A DNA stretch of 64,000 nt, taken from contig CAJNDS010000573.1 in NCBI GenBank assembly GCA_905221605.1, positions 47,485 through 111,484 on the forward strand, written 5' to 3'. The stretch comes from Symbiodinium natans (taxonomy: Eukaryota > Sar > Dinophyceae > Suessiales > Symbiodiniaceae). The notes beneath the pieces were generated by a model. That model did not search any database and was not told the origin of the DNA. It saw nothing but the letters and a program-made list of their open reading frames with translations. Position numbers and translations under genes: made by a program. Below are positions 40,361 to 52,025 of the stretch, in pieces (position 1 is the first letter of the stretch; every line of letters begins with the position of its first letter).

Positions 40361-40868
40361 TCGGAACCTCCTCGGAACCTTCTCGGAACCTCCTCGGAAC
40401 CTCCTCGGAACCTTCTCGGAACCTCTGCGGAACCTCCGCGGAACCTCCGCGGAACCTGTGCGGAACCTCCGCGGAACCTCTTCAAATTTTCTCGGAACCT
40501 CATCGGAACCTCCTCAAATTTTCTCGGACCCTTCTGGACTGGGGCTCCGCGTAGCTTCGCGCGGAGGTTCCGTGGAGGATCCGCGGAGGTTCCGCGGAGG
40601 TTATGAGGAGATTTCGAGGAGGTTCCGAGGAGGTTCTGCGGAGGTTCCGAGGAGGTTCCGCGGAGGTTGCGAGGAGGTTCCGCGGAGGTTACGAGGAGGT
40701 TCCGAGGAGGTTCCGAGGAGGTTCTGAGGAGGTTCCGCACAGGTTCCGCGGAGTTTCCGTGGAGGTCCCGAGGGGTTCCGAAGAGGTTCCGACAAGGGTT
40801 CCGAAAAGGTTCCGAGGAGGTTTTGAGGAGGTTGCGAGGAGGTTCCGAGAAGGTTTGGAGGAGGTTTC
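40361..40868. repeat. 11-bp repeat array arranged as a large inverted repeat
   Basis: The left arm (40,361-about 40,530) is built of TCGGAACCTCC and CGGAACCTCCG units. The right arm (about 40,562-40,868) is built of the reverse complement GAGGTTCCGAG. Between them, CTCCGCG ... CGCGGAG forms a small hairpin (40,547-40,568). Because 11 x 3 = 33, several frames on both strands stay open with an 11-residue period (such as RNLLGTSSEPP). That openness is arithmetic, not evidence of protein. Confidence 0.9.
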
Positions 40869-41029
40869 GGACAGTTTAGAGGATTTAGAGGGTTTGGGAC
40901 GGAGAGCGTCAGTGCAGACACTGCTTCAGCACGGGTTCAAAAAAGAGGGTTTCGGGACTCCTCCAACTCGTCTCCCGATGCAGGCCCTGAAGGAGCCTGG
41001 GCTTGGCAGCTCCTGACCCGCTAAGCCCT

Positions 41030-41520
41030 AAACCCCCCACCCCAAACCCTAAGCCCTAAATCCAAAACCCTAAGCCCCAAGCCCTAAACCCTACCGGGGG
41101 CACCCTGATCCTCTTCAGGACCTCACCTCCACCCCGACCCACTTGGTGGAGACGAGCGGCCGGCAAGCCCCTTTCCTGCAATGCTGGAGCCGGGGTTTAG
41201 GGCTATGGGGTCTGAACAATCTCATGGAGTTCTTCCCAAACCCAGGAAAAAGAAAACAGGAGAGCCAGACCTAAGAAAGAAAAAACATCTCCGCCGCTCG
41301 AACCCTAAGCCCTAAACCCCAAACCCTAAACGCTCTCAACCACCGGGTTCCGAAGACGAACCCCTAACCCCCTCCAAGCACCCTAATCTTTCAACCCTAA
41401 ATCCTAGACCCTAGACCCTAAACTCAACCCTAGACGTTAAACCCTAAACCCTAAACCCTAACCCTAGAGCCTAGACCCTAGACCCTAGACCCTATCCCTG
41501 AACCCTAAACCCTAAACCCT
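41030..41520. repeat. Telomere-like and CCCTAGA-type degenerate runs
   Basis: CCCTAAA and CCCTAAGC units lie at 41,030-41,095 and CCCTAGA/CCCTAAA at 41,395-41,522. The intervening 250 bases are GC-rich and unique. Confidence 0.8.
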
Positions 41521-41762
41521 AGATACTGGGCGAGGTCGGCGAGTCTCTGTATCCGCCATCCAGGCTCTTGAAATAACTGGCCGCAGACGGCGCCGCCCTG
41601 CAGCGGGAGCCCCGGCCGTGGCGGGTGCTAAACAGTTCGTAAATGAATTTAGACAAAAACAAGTAGATGAATGACAATTACCGCTTCGGGTGGAGTTGGG
41701 GCTCGGGCTCACACTCCCCACCCGACCTTGCAGTCAAAATTTTCCTGGAACGTGTACTTGGG

Positions 41763-41861
41763 TTGGGATGTTCGCCCTTATACTAGCAGTCCTTAACAGG
41801 GATTATCATAGTGTACAAGAATCCCGATGAAGGACTGTTAGTGCAAGGGGGAACATCCCAA
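41763..41861. mobile_element. MITE-like foldback element, 99 bases
   Basis: The left arm TTGGGATGTTCGCCCTTATA continues to CAGTCCTT at 41,794. The right arm starts AAGGACTG at 41,830 and ends GAACATCCCAA at 41,861. The arms are about 32 bases with five or six mismatches, and the centre is 35 bases. No target-site duplication is obvious. A broken relative is at 32,153-32,240. The size and structure suit a small non-autonomous DNA transposon; no transposase of this type is in the window. Confidence 0.65.
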
Positions 41862-42291
41862 ATGATAGGGTTACTGCTTCTTCAAGTGACTTCGCAAGGC
41901 TTCGCGTCTCAACTCGACACGGAGCCCTGGCCCCTAAACGGCTGAACTCGGAACCTTCTCGGGTTTAGGGTTTAGGGTTTAGGGCTTAGGAATTTTATGG
42001 GATCCTCTCAAGATTTTGGTGCGATCCGACCGCCCCTGTTGCCTGCTTTACCCTAAATAACCCTAAGCCCTTGAACCTAAACCCTAAAACCCTAAACCCT
42101 AAGTTCATGGCCAGTTGAATCAATTAAAACAATACAATTCAGGAACATTTTTTAACTTAAACAATAATTCTGTTCAAACTCAAACACTTTCATCAATTGA
42201 GTATCTTATTTTCTCTAATCTTTTGAATACCCCGAAGCTCCGAAACCCCGAGGCGGCGCCAGCACCGCCGCTGGCGCTGACTCAGGCCTGG

Positions 42292-42402
42292 TGTAGGGGT
42301 TTAGGGGTTTAGGGGTTTAGGGGTTTAGGGGTTTAGGGGTTTAGGGGTTTAGGGGTTTAGGGGTTTAGGGGTTTAGGGGTTTAGGGGTTTAGGGGTTTAG
42401 GG
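42292..42402 (+). repeat. Variant telomere array TTTAGGGG, about 14 units
   Basis: Units of eight bases (TTTAGGGG) run without interruption. It is a homogeneous array of a single-base insertion variant, comparable with the CCCCTAAA block at 37,283. Confidence 0.95.
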
Positions 42403-43700
42403 GAAAAGCTGTTCACTGCGTTCGCGCCAACCAGCCTAGCCCTTCGCGCCAACCCAAGCTGTCTCGCTGACCCTGCCTCGTTTCCGTCTGCTGCAGCTTT
42501 GTGTCTGGTCCGCGCACCTTGTGGAGGTCCCCAAAAGGGCGTGAGTGCTCACTCATGTGATGCTTTGTAAAAAAAACTAAAAAGTCGTAACTCCTTGAGA
42601 GTTGTGAGTGGGCGGTCTTGGGGTGGGTAGGTCTGCAGACTACCGCGCGCTCCCAAAGCGCGCTTCCGTTTGGCACGCCCTAAGCCCTAAGCCCTAAGTT
42701 TTAAACCCTAAACCCTAAACCCTAAACCCTGAACCCTGAACCCTGAACCCTGAACCCTGAACCCTAAACCCTAAACGAAACCCTGAATCTGAACTAACCC
42801 TGAAGCCTAAATCAAGCCCTACGCCCCCCCCCGAAACCCCTGGCTCTTAGCAGGGAATGAGGGAATGAGGGCCCAACATGTACCCTTTAAGGGATACAAA
42901 GAGCTGGCCCCGAACTACTTGCCCCAGGAGGAGGCTTCCTATCAAGCAGCCGCATATGGTGATTGTTTAATGTGGTGTTTGTTTCCGATTCCAGGAAGAA
43001 TGCAGAAAACTCAGGAATTTAAGGAAGGCTAGGAAAAACTATAACAAACTATGAATAACTAGCAGAAGCGCTGAACAGCCATGAAAAGCTAAGAAAAACC
43101 ATAGAAAGTCTGAAGAATTCCTGCCACCTGTTCTTGCATCAAAGTCTGAAGGGAGGAGGGCCTGGAGTTCAGATGCCATCGACAAATCATACAATTCCAG
43201 TCGAATATTGTGGATGTATATTGATATCGCACACCGAAATATCAAGGAATCGCCCTACACGCCGTCCGTCCGGCCCTCAGGGTCTGGTGCCTGTGATCGG
43301 GGGTAAGTTCTCTTCCTGAACCCCTGAGCCTACCGGTTTCTTAAGAACCCCCCCTCCCCCCCAACAAAATATTCTTTCGTGGGGGAACGTCTTGGGTACC
43401 GTAGAAACCTTAATGCCCTAAAGCCTTGAAGCCCTCAGCGCTAACACCCTAAAGCCTACACCCTAAGACCCAAAAACACCCTAAAACCCAAAACCTTAAA
43501 GCCCGAGCATCCTAGAGCATCCTAGACCACCCTGAAACCCTACACCCTTGAATCCGGAGGGTTTGGGGTTTAGGGTTTAGGGTTTCGGGTTCCATCTCGA
43601 TCTTTTGGTAGGGAGCCCTCAGCAGGACTTTAGGGTTTAGGGTTTAGGGTTGCGGGTTCCACCTGCATATGAGTCTTTTTGAAACCCATCATCATGCGAG
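42403..43700. other. Gene-free sequence
   Basis: CCCTAAA/CCCTGAA units occur at 42,700-42,775. The remainder contains frames of under 90 codons on both strands without recognisable similarity. Pyrimidine-rich text (43,340-43,370) and CCCTAAAGCC-like units (43,430-43,560) are present. Confidence 0.6.
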
Positions 43701-43737
43701 CATGCTTTTTGCAAATTGCCCCCCCCAACCCCCCCAC

Positions 43738-45180
43738 TTGTTTCAGCTGTGTGCTTAGCCCTGGGCTGCAAGGGAGCCTCACAGCCACGGCTAAGCAAAA
43801 AAAACGATCCCGCCAAGGTTGGAGGTGTTTTTGTTTTGCTTGGCCCTGGCTGCAAGGGAGCCTCACAGCCACGGCTAAGCAAAAAAAAACGCTCCCGCCA
43901 AGGTTGGAGGTGTTTTTGTTCTGCTTGGCCCTGGCTGCAAAGGAGCCTCACAGCCACGGCTAAGCAAAAAAAAGCGCGCCCGCCAAGGTTGGAGGTGTTT
44001 TTGTTTTGCTTAGCCCTGGCTGCAAGGGAGCCTCACAGCCACGGCTAAGCAAAAAAAAGGCTCCCGCCAAGGTTGGAGGTGTTTTTGTTTTGCTTGGCCC
44101 TGGCTGCAAAGGAGCCTCACAGCCACGGCTAAGCAAAAAAAAACGCTCCCGCCAAGGTTGGAGGTGTTTTTGTTTTGCTTGGCCCTGGCTGCAAGGGAGC
44201 CTCACAGCCACGGCTAAGCAAAAAAACGCTCCCGCCAAGGTTGGAGGTGTTTTTGTTTTGCTTGGCCCTGGCTGCAAGGGAGCCTCACAGCCACGGCTAA
44301 GCAAAAAAAAAACGCGCCCGCCAAGGTTGGAGGTGTTTTTGTTTTGCTTAGCCCTGGCTGCAAGGGAGCCTCACAGCCACGGCTAAGCAAAAAAAAGGCT
44401 CCCGCCAAGGTTGGAGGTGTTTTTGTTTTGCTTGGCCCTGGCTGCAAGGGAGCCTCACAGCCACGGCTAAGCAAAAAAAACGCTCCCGCCAAGGTTGGAG
44501 GTGTTTTTGTTTTGCTTGGCCCTGGCTGCAAGGGAGCCTCACAGCCACGGCTAAGCAAAAAAAACGCTCCCGCCAAGGTTGGAGGTGTTTTTGTTTTGCT
44601 TGGCCCTGGCTGCAAGGGAGCCTCACAGCCACGGCTAAGCAAAAAAAATGCTCCCGCCAAGGTTGGAGTTTTTTTTGTTTTGCTTGGCCCTGGCTGCAAC
44701 GGAGCCTCACAGCCAAGGCTAAGCAAAAAGAACGCGCCCGCCAAGGTTGGAGGTGTTTTGTTTTGCTTAGCCCTGGCTGCAAGGAGCCTCACAGCCACGG
44801 CTAAGCAAAAAAAAGGCTCCCGCCAAGGTTGGAGGTGTTTTTGTTTTGCTTGGCCCTGGCTGCAAAGGAGCCTCACAGCCACGGCTAAGCAAAAAAAAAC
44901 GCGCCCGCCAAGGTTGGAGGTGTTTTTGTTCTGCTTGGCCCTGGCTGCAAGGGAGCCTCACAGCCACGGCTAAGCAAAAAAAGGCTCCCGCCAAGGTTGT
45001 TGGTGTTTTTGTTTTGCTTAGCCCTGGCTGCAAGGGAGCCTCACAGCCACGGCTAAGCAAAAAAAAGGCTCCCGCCAAGGTTGGAGGTGTTTTTTGTTTT
45101 GCTTGGCCCTGGGCTGCACGGGAGCCTCACGGGCTAAGCAAAAAAAAACTCCCGCCAAGGTTGGAGGTGTTTTTGAGGTG
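43738..45180. repeat. 85-bp tandem array, 17 units, each able to form a hairpin
   Basis: Seventeen units recur every 84-86 bases, differing mainly in the length of an A run. Each contains TTTTGCTTAGCC, then C, TGGCTG, a 13-base loop, CAGCCA, C and GGCTAAGCAAAA. These form two nested inverted repeats (12 + 6 pairs). In most units the left arm reads TTGGCC instead of TTAGCC, which keeps pairing as G-U in RNA. The linker between hairpins is CGCTCCCGCCAAGGTTGGAGG plus T-rich text. Frames of 100-220 codons on both strands arise from the repeat. Confidence 0.95.
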
Positions 45181-47049
45181 CCCTACGTGGAGGCCCTGTG
45201 GCGATGCTGGGTCAGGGCTTGGGGCTTGGGGAATCTTAGTTGAGTGTTAGCAAGATGTTGTCTTAGGCCGTGGTAACCTGCACTGGACCCCCCTTTCCTG
45301 GGTTGGCACCCTTTCGGTTTGGGGGTTTACGGTTTAGGGTTTAGGGTTCGGGGATTGGGGCCCCAAACCCCTCAAGCACCGAAAGACCCAAGAACGCCGA
45401 AATGAAGCCTCAATCTCTAAACCCTCAACCCTGAGATGTGAACCTCTAAACCCCTAAACCCCGAAACCCCAAAACCGTTCAACCGCCAAACCCCCAGACC
45501 CCAAACCCTAAACCGCAAAGTTAGAACCCTAAACCCTAAACTCGAAACCCTAATCCCTAAACCCTACAGTAAACCCCTTGAGTGCTTGTCTGCAAGGCAA
45601 GCCCGCGGGCCCTGTGGGATGAGGGATAGGGTTGGGTTTTGGCGTCTAGGTGTGTCAGGGATCTTGGGTTCCATCCAAGGTTTACAGATTTCTGGACCCC
45701 CAAGAAACTTCAAGCCCTTAAGCCCTAAACCAGTGCTAGGGTTCCAAGTTCAGTATAGTTCAGGGTGTTTAAGGGTCTGGATTTCGGGGTTTCGGGCTTA
45801 AGGGCTTAGTGGCTTTGGGATTCCGGGGTTTACGGGGTTATGCGTTTAGGGGTCAGCTTCATGGATCGTAAAGGGCAGAAACGGCGAAGCTACAGGCGTT
45901 CTGCGTTCATGAAGTTCCGTGTTTCTTACCCGTTGTTCTAGGAGAAGCGCAAGCAGAAGGCATGCCCATGAATTGATGATGTTGGTAGGCCGTTGTTGAA
46001 TGTGCTAGCGGTGTCTTGAACATCAACAGGCGGTGCCAGAGAAGCGCAGGAGGAGGGCTGGCCCAGAAGAGGCAGCTGGGCTGTGTGTGTGTGTGTGTGT
46101 GTGTGACTATGGGTGGTGAGCAGACTGAGCCAACATGGCTTCACTGAGCAAGTTGCTGATGCAGCCATGACTGGGCTGCCCAAGCCAAAGGCCCAATCCC
46201 AAAAGCCCAAAATACGCCTTAGAAGCGTGAACGCTCAACAACCCAACCTATAAGGCTTGCAGGGTCTGGGGTTTCGGGTGTAGGAGTTCAGGGCTAAGGA
46301 ACACGGATCCCAGAGACCCCTAACCCTCAACAAATTTCCCAAACACTCGACTTTCAATCCCCCAAATCGCCAAGACGCCATCAACCAAGAAGCCCACTAC
46401 GACCCCCCCCCTAAAACCAGTAAGCGCCACAACCCCCAGAGCACTCAACTCAACCCTAACCCCCAAAACGACTGTAAAACCTATAAACCAGAGAAGAAAA
46501 AACACTCAACCCCCGCACGCACCAAATCCAAACCCCTAAAGCCGCCCGTAGCCACCCGCATGCCCAGTTCTCCACAAAACGTAAACTGCCTCCTAGACAT
46601 CAAGCCAAAGACCCCAAGCCCAAAACCTTAATATTAATCAACATATACCCACTAGAGCTTCTGGATAATGCCCCCCCATCTCCCCGACCGTGGTCTTTCT
46701 TCATTGGCTTCAGATGATTCGGGGTTAGGGGTTTTATGGGTTTACTGGCGTGGGGCTTAGGCTTAGCGGCAGTTAGAGGTTGAGGGGTGAGGGGTTCTGA
46801 TTTTTAAAGGCGTGCCTTGACTCGCGTCCGCAAGATAGGGTTCATGGTTTCGGCTTAGGGGTGGTGTAGGGTTCAGGGCTTACTTTATGACTACTCGCTG
46901 GGGGTGCACCCCGGCGGTTTCCGGTTTAGGGTTTGGGGGTTAACTAGGCTTTGGTGTATAGGGCTTCGCCCTTCCAAAGGGAAGTGAACCCAGAAGCAAA
47001 GGTAAATTTTTCAGCAACCCCGAATTCAATTGTGACAAAAAAGCTTGAT
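45181..47049. other. Gene-free sequence with simple repeats
   Basis: CCCTAAA-like units occur at 45,500-45,570 and an (GT)n run of 23 bases at 46,082-46,104. The stretch 46,330-46,660 is C/A-rich on the + strand. No gene is recognised. Confidence 0.65.
46082..46104 (+). repeat. (GT)n microsatellite
   Basis: Eleven uninterrupted GT units. Confidence 0.95.
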
Positions 47050-48437
47050 GAAGACGCGCCCATTCCGTTCGCTTGCAATTGAATTCGTGCCCTCAATTCA
47101 GATGAGCTTCAAGGGCCGGACTAACGTGACAAAAGCTTGATTGTGAGGCTGGTAAGCGGCTGGTGATTTCGACGAGATGCTGCTCCCAGACCCGAGTGCT
47201 TTCGAGCGTGCCAAAAGATCTTGCTCTTGTGGAGCGGACCTCATTGGACATGTGCTGGTGGAATAGTAGCATGCCTACTCGTGTCCACATCAACTTCTCC
47301 TTTGTTAGAAATCGCTGGGTTCGTGACAATGCGTATTTAGTCCCTGCATGTAGGGTGACCTCTAGGGTCCTTTAGGTCTTTCAGTTTTTTGATTTCTACC
47401 CTAGGTTGTCGTAGCTTGGTTCGACAATTATTGGTGGCGTGGGGAGGAGCCCTGAATCCTTCAAAGCCCGAAAAGCCGTAAGGCCCCAAAGCCCTAGACC
47501 CCGTAAAACCTCCAACCCGCAATAATAAAGAACTCCGAACCCTACGCCCCAGATGTCCCCGGAAACCCTGAACCTTCTGGGCACGCTCAAGTGCAAAAGT
47601 TCAAAAGTGTTTCGGGTTTAGGGTTGTGCCGATTCGGCCAGGGATCCTGCTGAACCCTAAACTTACGCTTCTGTGAACGAGGGAATGGGGCAAGACGGTA
47701 TCAGTAGCTTGTATCGCCCCCTGCGTGTGCCTTGTTGTGGCTATCTAGGGTATTTGTGGTTGCCTGATTGCGAAATAAGAACCAGGAAGTAAACCCTGGG
47801 GGATCACGTCAGCTTACTTAGCAAAGAGTTCAACTTTAAACTTTTTGGGTTTCCGTGTTTGGAAGGAATCATAAAGTTTGACATTTTTTTCAGGCGGCTC
47901 AAGCCTGAAAGAAAGTTTGGCAGAGCGGAGAGAAGGAACTACGCCACTGCAACTTCGCACTGCTTCGACGATACGGCCTCGAGGCTGCGAGACCCACAGC
48001 GCCCAGCGAAGCCAGCCTCTCGGGAACCCCTGCATGTTCGGCCACCCTCCACACCACAAGCTTCGCAAGTCAAACGGGCAGCCTGCCCGCTTTCCGCCAT
48101 GCCTTCGGAAGCTGCAGATGGCTTGAGCATCCTCGCAGCAATTTGACCCCCAAACCTTCAACTCTGAAGCTGGGAAAGCGATACGGTGAAGTTAGTGTGG
48201 TACAGGTTTGCATTCAAATTCCAGTGTGCTCGAGACTTCCTGCGGAGTGGTTCGTCCAGCTATGCGGGCGCCAAAACACCTCATAAACTCTACAGAACAC
48301 ATCAATGCAGTGTCAGCTGACCTTGGAGGTCAGATTGGCCCTAAAATTGGGGGGGGGGGGGGGGGGTCATATACCCTACGCTACTATAATCCCGCTTAGG
48401 GACCTGGCACGTCGTCATGCCAGCATCCTCGTACCCC

Positions 48438-48530
48438 TAAGGTTGTACCCCTAAAGGTTCCCTTCATATACTCCTAAAAGGGTCTTTCTATTCCCTAAAG
48501 GATCTTTAAACAGGGTGGTACAACCCCTAG
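48438..48530. repeat. Small foldback (inverted repeat)
   Basis: AGGTTGTACCCCT near 48,440 pairs with GGTGGTACAACCCCT near 48,517-48,531, with internal AAAGGGTCTTT/AAAGGATCTTT text. It lies in the segment unique to copy B, so it may be a small transposon remnant. Confidence 0.45.
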
Positions 48531-51439
48531 AAAGTATGGGGGGCAGGTCAATCTGCCGAGCGTTTTCAACACACACGTAGAGCTTAGACTGCTGCGTCTT
48601 CAGAGCCTTTGCCAAACAACAAACTCTAAACCCTAAACTACCCGTACTTGAAGGCTCCAATGTAGTTCCTTTTTGCGTTTGGGTTTGTTATAAGAGATAC
48701 TACATCGGAGCCTTTGGGTGAACCCTAAACTCTATACTGAAGCCCTGGTACATGATCAAGCTGTTAGCTAAGAAACCCTAAACCAGTCTGATGGCCACAC
48801 CGCCAAGGATCTTAGGGGAGTTTCATGGTGCCTGAACACGGGCCCTTCATGGGCAACCCGGATATACCCCTTGTATACCCTAACAAGCCCACGGGCCCAT
48901 ACTTCAGAACCCGTTCCAGAGAATGTAAGGGACCACGTTCAAGGGCTATGTATCTAACCCCAAACCCCAAACCCAAACCTAAACCCTAAGAAGCCAAGGA
49001 AGCCCGACCCGCGAGCGCCGTTTGCCGCGTAGCTGTCCGGGACGTGGCAGCGGCCTGAAGGAGAGGGTTTGGGGTTTAGGGCTTAGGACATTTTCAGAGG
49101 TATCCTTCCGCTCATGGGCCCAATTTTGTGTTCCCTAAACGTTACCCAGAGGAAGCTTCGTAGTTTTCAGCAGGGGCCCAGAGGCAGGGACTGGAATTTC
49201 AAGAGCCTCCCATGTGTACTCGTTTGCAGGTTTTCAGTCTGGAAGTTGGGCGGTTGAGGAGGCTATTTGTAAACTGGTGTTGCTGCAAGGTTTAGAGTTT
49301 AGTAGGGTTTAGGGTTTGAGGTTATTGCTATTGCCAGAGCCGGCACATGCCAAGCAGGAAGACCTAATCTAGGACCCCAGAGTAGGCCCTGATATTCTTT
49401 TTGAGGGTTTAGGGTCCCGCTTAAGCACCTTTAAACCATGGAAGTCAACCTTTTTATTCCTAGGTTACCTTTGGGTCTAGTAGAGGAATCGTGCTGAGTG
49501 CCATCCGTGGTAGAGCCCTCAATCGAATGCCACGAGTGGCAGCTGTCTTCCTATGCAAGCCTGAACCCCATAAACTGTATAAAGCCTCTAAACCCTTATA
49601 AGCCCCATACGCCCTATAACCACTCTTTGCTTAAGGGGCCCCAAAACATCAAGCACAGTAATACATGTATTACCCTTATAAGGAAGAAAATTGTTGATCT
49701 TTTCGGGGACTGTTTAGATCTCGTCGACCTTCTGAATTGAGAACAGCTCCCGGCCCAGAGTACGCCCCGAGGCACCTTGGCATCGCCGGGGCTGAGGGCT
49801 TGCGGTAGGGTTTAGGGTTTAATGTTTGGGATGTAGTGTTTAGGGCTTCTGTATGGTTTTCGGCCTCCTTCCCTCAACATGCTCAGGGCTCAAAAGGGGG
49901 TTTCCGGGTTTAGGGCGAGCTGACAAGCAATGTTCACTGAGCAGGAGGAGTGTCTGGCCCAAGTCGCTCCTGAAATCCAAGGGCAGCCATTGGGGCTTGG
50001 AGCCGTCAAAAAGCAACCTTAGGGATTAGGGCTCAGGGGTTATAAGATTTAGGGTTGAAGCCCCTACCACCCTAAACTCCCCATCCCCTGACGAAGAGAC
50101 TCGGAACCGAAGTGAGAAAGCTTACAACCCAATTTAGGGCATAACAGGGGCTACTTTACTCCAGTGGCCCCTAAACCCTAAGGCCTGAACCCTCCTTGTA
50201 TGTCACTAAGCCTCACAAGCTTTGCCAACTCCGACAGGGGCCAGGCTCGAGCAAGGCCCAGAAGCTCAAACAGGACTCTGCTCTGCCCTAGAACCCTAAA
50301 ACCCTCAAACCCTAAAAACCCTAAAGCCCTAAAACCCTTGAACCTTTAAACCCTTAGACCCTTAAACCCTTCAACCCTAAACCCTACATCCAAAACCTTG
50401 GGCTCGGAATCGGGATGAGGGTTGAGGGTTCGGGCTGAGCGGAAAGGTTTTTAACGCGCCTAAGAACTTCACAAACCCTGGCTTTTTGGGGGTACAAGTT
50501 TAGGGTTTAGCGTTCAGGGTTAGTACAAGCCCCTACCCCCTGAGATTCAGAAAATCACCTTCACCTTCATCTCCCTGAAAAAAACAGCCAGTTGGGATTT
50601 GGGCTGTGTGGATCTTGGGTGTTTTTTCAGGTTTCTTGCCCATGGCTCGGAGATATGATTTGGCAACCCCTACCCTCAAAATGCGATCATTCCACTGCTT
50701 TATGTGTGTATATATAAAGGTACATGTAACTGTATAGAGCTTGATAGGTTCCAGATTTTATCCAGGATTTGGAGTCACCAAATCTTAGCACACCTGATAT
50801 TGAATGTGCATTGCGGCATATTGGGCTGTAATGCCGAGCTGTATGTGTAAGCCCACAGCAGGACTACAACACACTGATTAAGGAAGGGTCCCTGATCTTT
50901 TTCCCACTTCGGAGGAAGGTGAAGATAGACTCCCTGGCAGCAAGGTTCGGCACTCTAGGGCGGACGGGTGTCAGGAACCCATCGTTTGAGGGAAGACTAG
51001 AGGTTTAGGGTTGAGGGTTAAGGGTATAGGGGTTTAGGGTTCAGGGTTTAAGGGTTTAGGGTCTGGTTTAGGGCTTAGGGTTTCAGAGTGGCCTCCTCCG
51101 CCTTTCGCCACTGGGCACCCTAGGCATGATGGCTCCAAGCATGACGAGGCCCCCAAGCCTTGCGGAGGCCCTCACAGGTCAAAGGGTTTCAGGGTTCAGG
51201 CCAGGGATCTCTAGGGTTTAGGGTTTAGGGCTTACGGACTTCCCTAGCTCACTTCAGGAGTCTTGGTTCAAAAAGAGCTTTTGGGTTGAGGGTTGAGGGC
51301 TGCTCTGCCTGCTGTGTGCGCATGCGCGGCATACAAACTCGAAGCCCTACCCTACAGTCTAGAACCCAGCCTTAGATGCATATAGAGAGATTTATATAGA
51401 TATAGACATAGAACTCGATATACTTGATAGAGAATAATA

Positions 51440-51679
51440 CGTGTATATTTTTTTATATGGAGAGAGAGAGAGAAAGAGAGAGCGCAAGAAGCCCCAATCA
51501 GGAACCCCAAATCGAAGCAGTCTACAATAACCCAGCATCATATGCATAGAGAGATCTCTATATATGTATATATGCATATATATATAGATATATATATAGA
51601 TATAGATATAGATATAGATATAGACAAAGCATTTGATATTCTTGATGCAGAGACATAGGCAGAGAGAGAGAGAGAGAGC

Positions 51680-51723
<44 letters not shown>

Positions 51724-51725
51724 AG
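51440..51725 (+). repeat. (GA)n and (ATATAG)n microsatellites
   Basis: GAGA runs lie at 51,460-51,482 and 51,660-51,722, with a TATATAGATATA block at 51,555-51,625 between them. The antisense frame reads long Leu/Ser and Tyr/Ile runs and is not a gene. Confidence 0.95.
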
Positions 51726-51805
51726 TTTAAGGAAGAGGGACAGGCCAAGATCGCGGTCCTCGCCTCGAGTAGCAGCCCACCGGCCAAGGAGCCAAAGGCG
51801 GGCTT

Positions 51806-51950
51806 CAGGGTTTAGGGCTAGGGTTTAGGGTTTAGGGTTTAGGGTTTAGGGTTTAGGGTTTAGGGTTTAGGGTTTAGGGTTTAAGGTTTAGGGTTTAGGG
51901 TTTAGGGTTTAGGGTTTGGGGCTTAGGGTTTAGGGCTTAGGGTTTAGTAC
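51806..51950 (+). repeat. Telomeric array (TTTAGGG), about 18 units
   Basis: TTTAGGG units are nearly perfect, with a few GGGC and TTAAGG variants. The equivalent place in copy A (35,150-35,220) holds only scattered variants, so the array expanded or survived in one copy only. Confidence 0.9.
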
Positions 51951-52025
51951 CCCTCGAGGGTTTCGCATTTAGGGTGTACGTATGCAGGGACGGAAGTGTT
52001 TCTCCATGTCAGACGGCTTCAACGG

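Larger units (their letters stand above)
47050..52025. repeat. Segmental duplication, copy B
   Basis: This is the partner of 30,920-35,285, in direct orientation about 16.1-16.7 kb away. Compared with copy A it has a different 500 bases at about 48,210-48,740, including a poly(G) run and a small foldback. It has one version of the tandem block doubled in A, and longer GA and TTTAGGG runs at 51,660-51,950. No gene is recognised inside. Confidence 0.85.

Noticed and set aside
40277-41016. Several 100-140 codon frames on both strands with Arg/Gly/Pro/Asn repeats
   Set aside because: An 11-base repeat keeps frames open on both strands by arithmetic; there is no non-repetitive coding text.
43738-45180. 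CRISPR-like array
   Set aside because: Units are about 85 bases and nearly identical throughout; there are no unique spacers and the setting is eukaryotic.
51392-51787. 131-codon - strand frame with Leu/Ser and Tyr/Ile runs resembling membrane segments
   Set aside because: The hydrophobic runs are translations of GA and ATATAG microsatellites.
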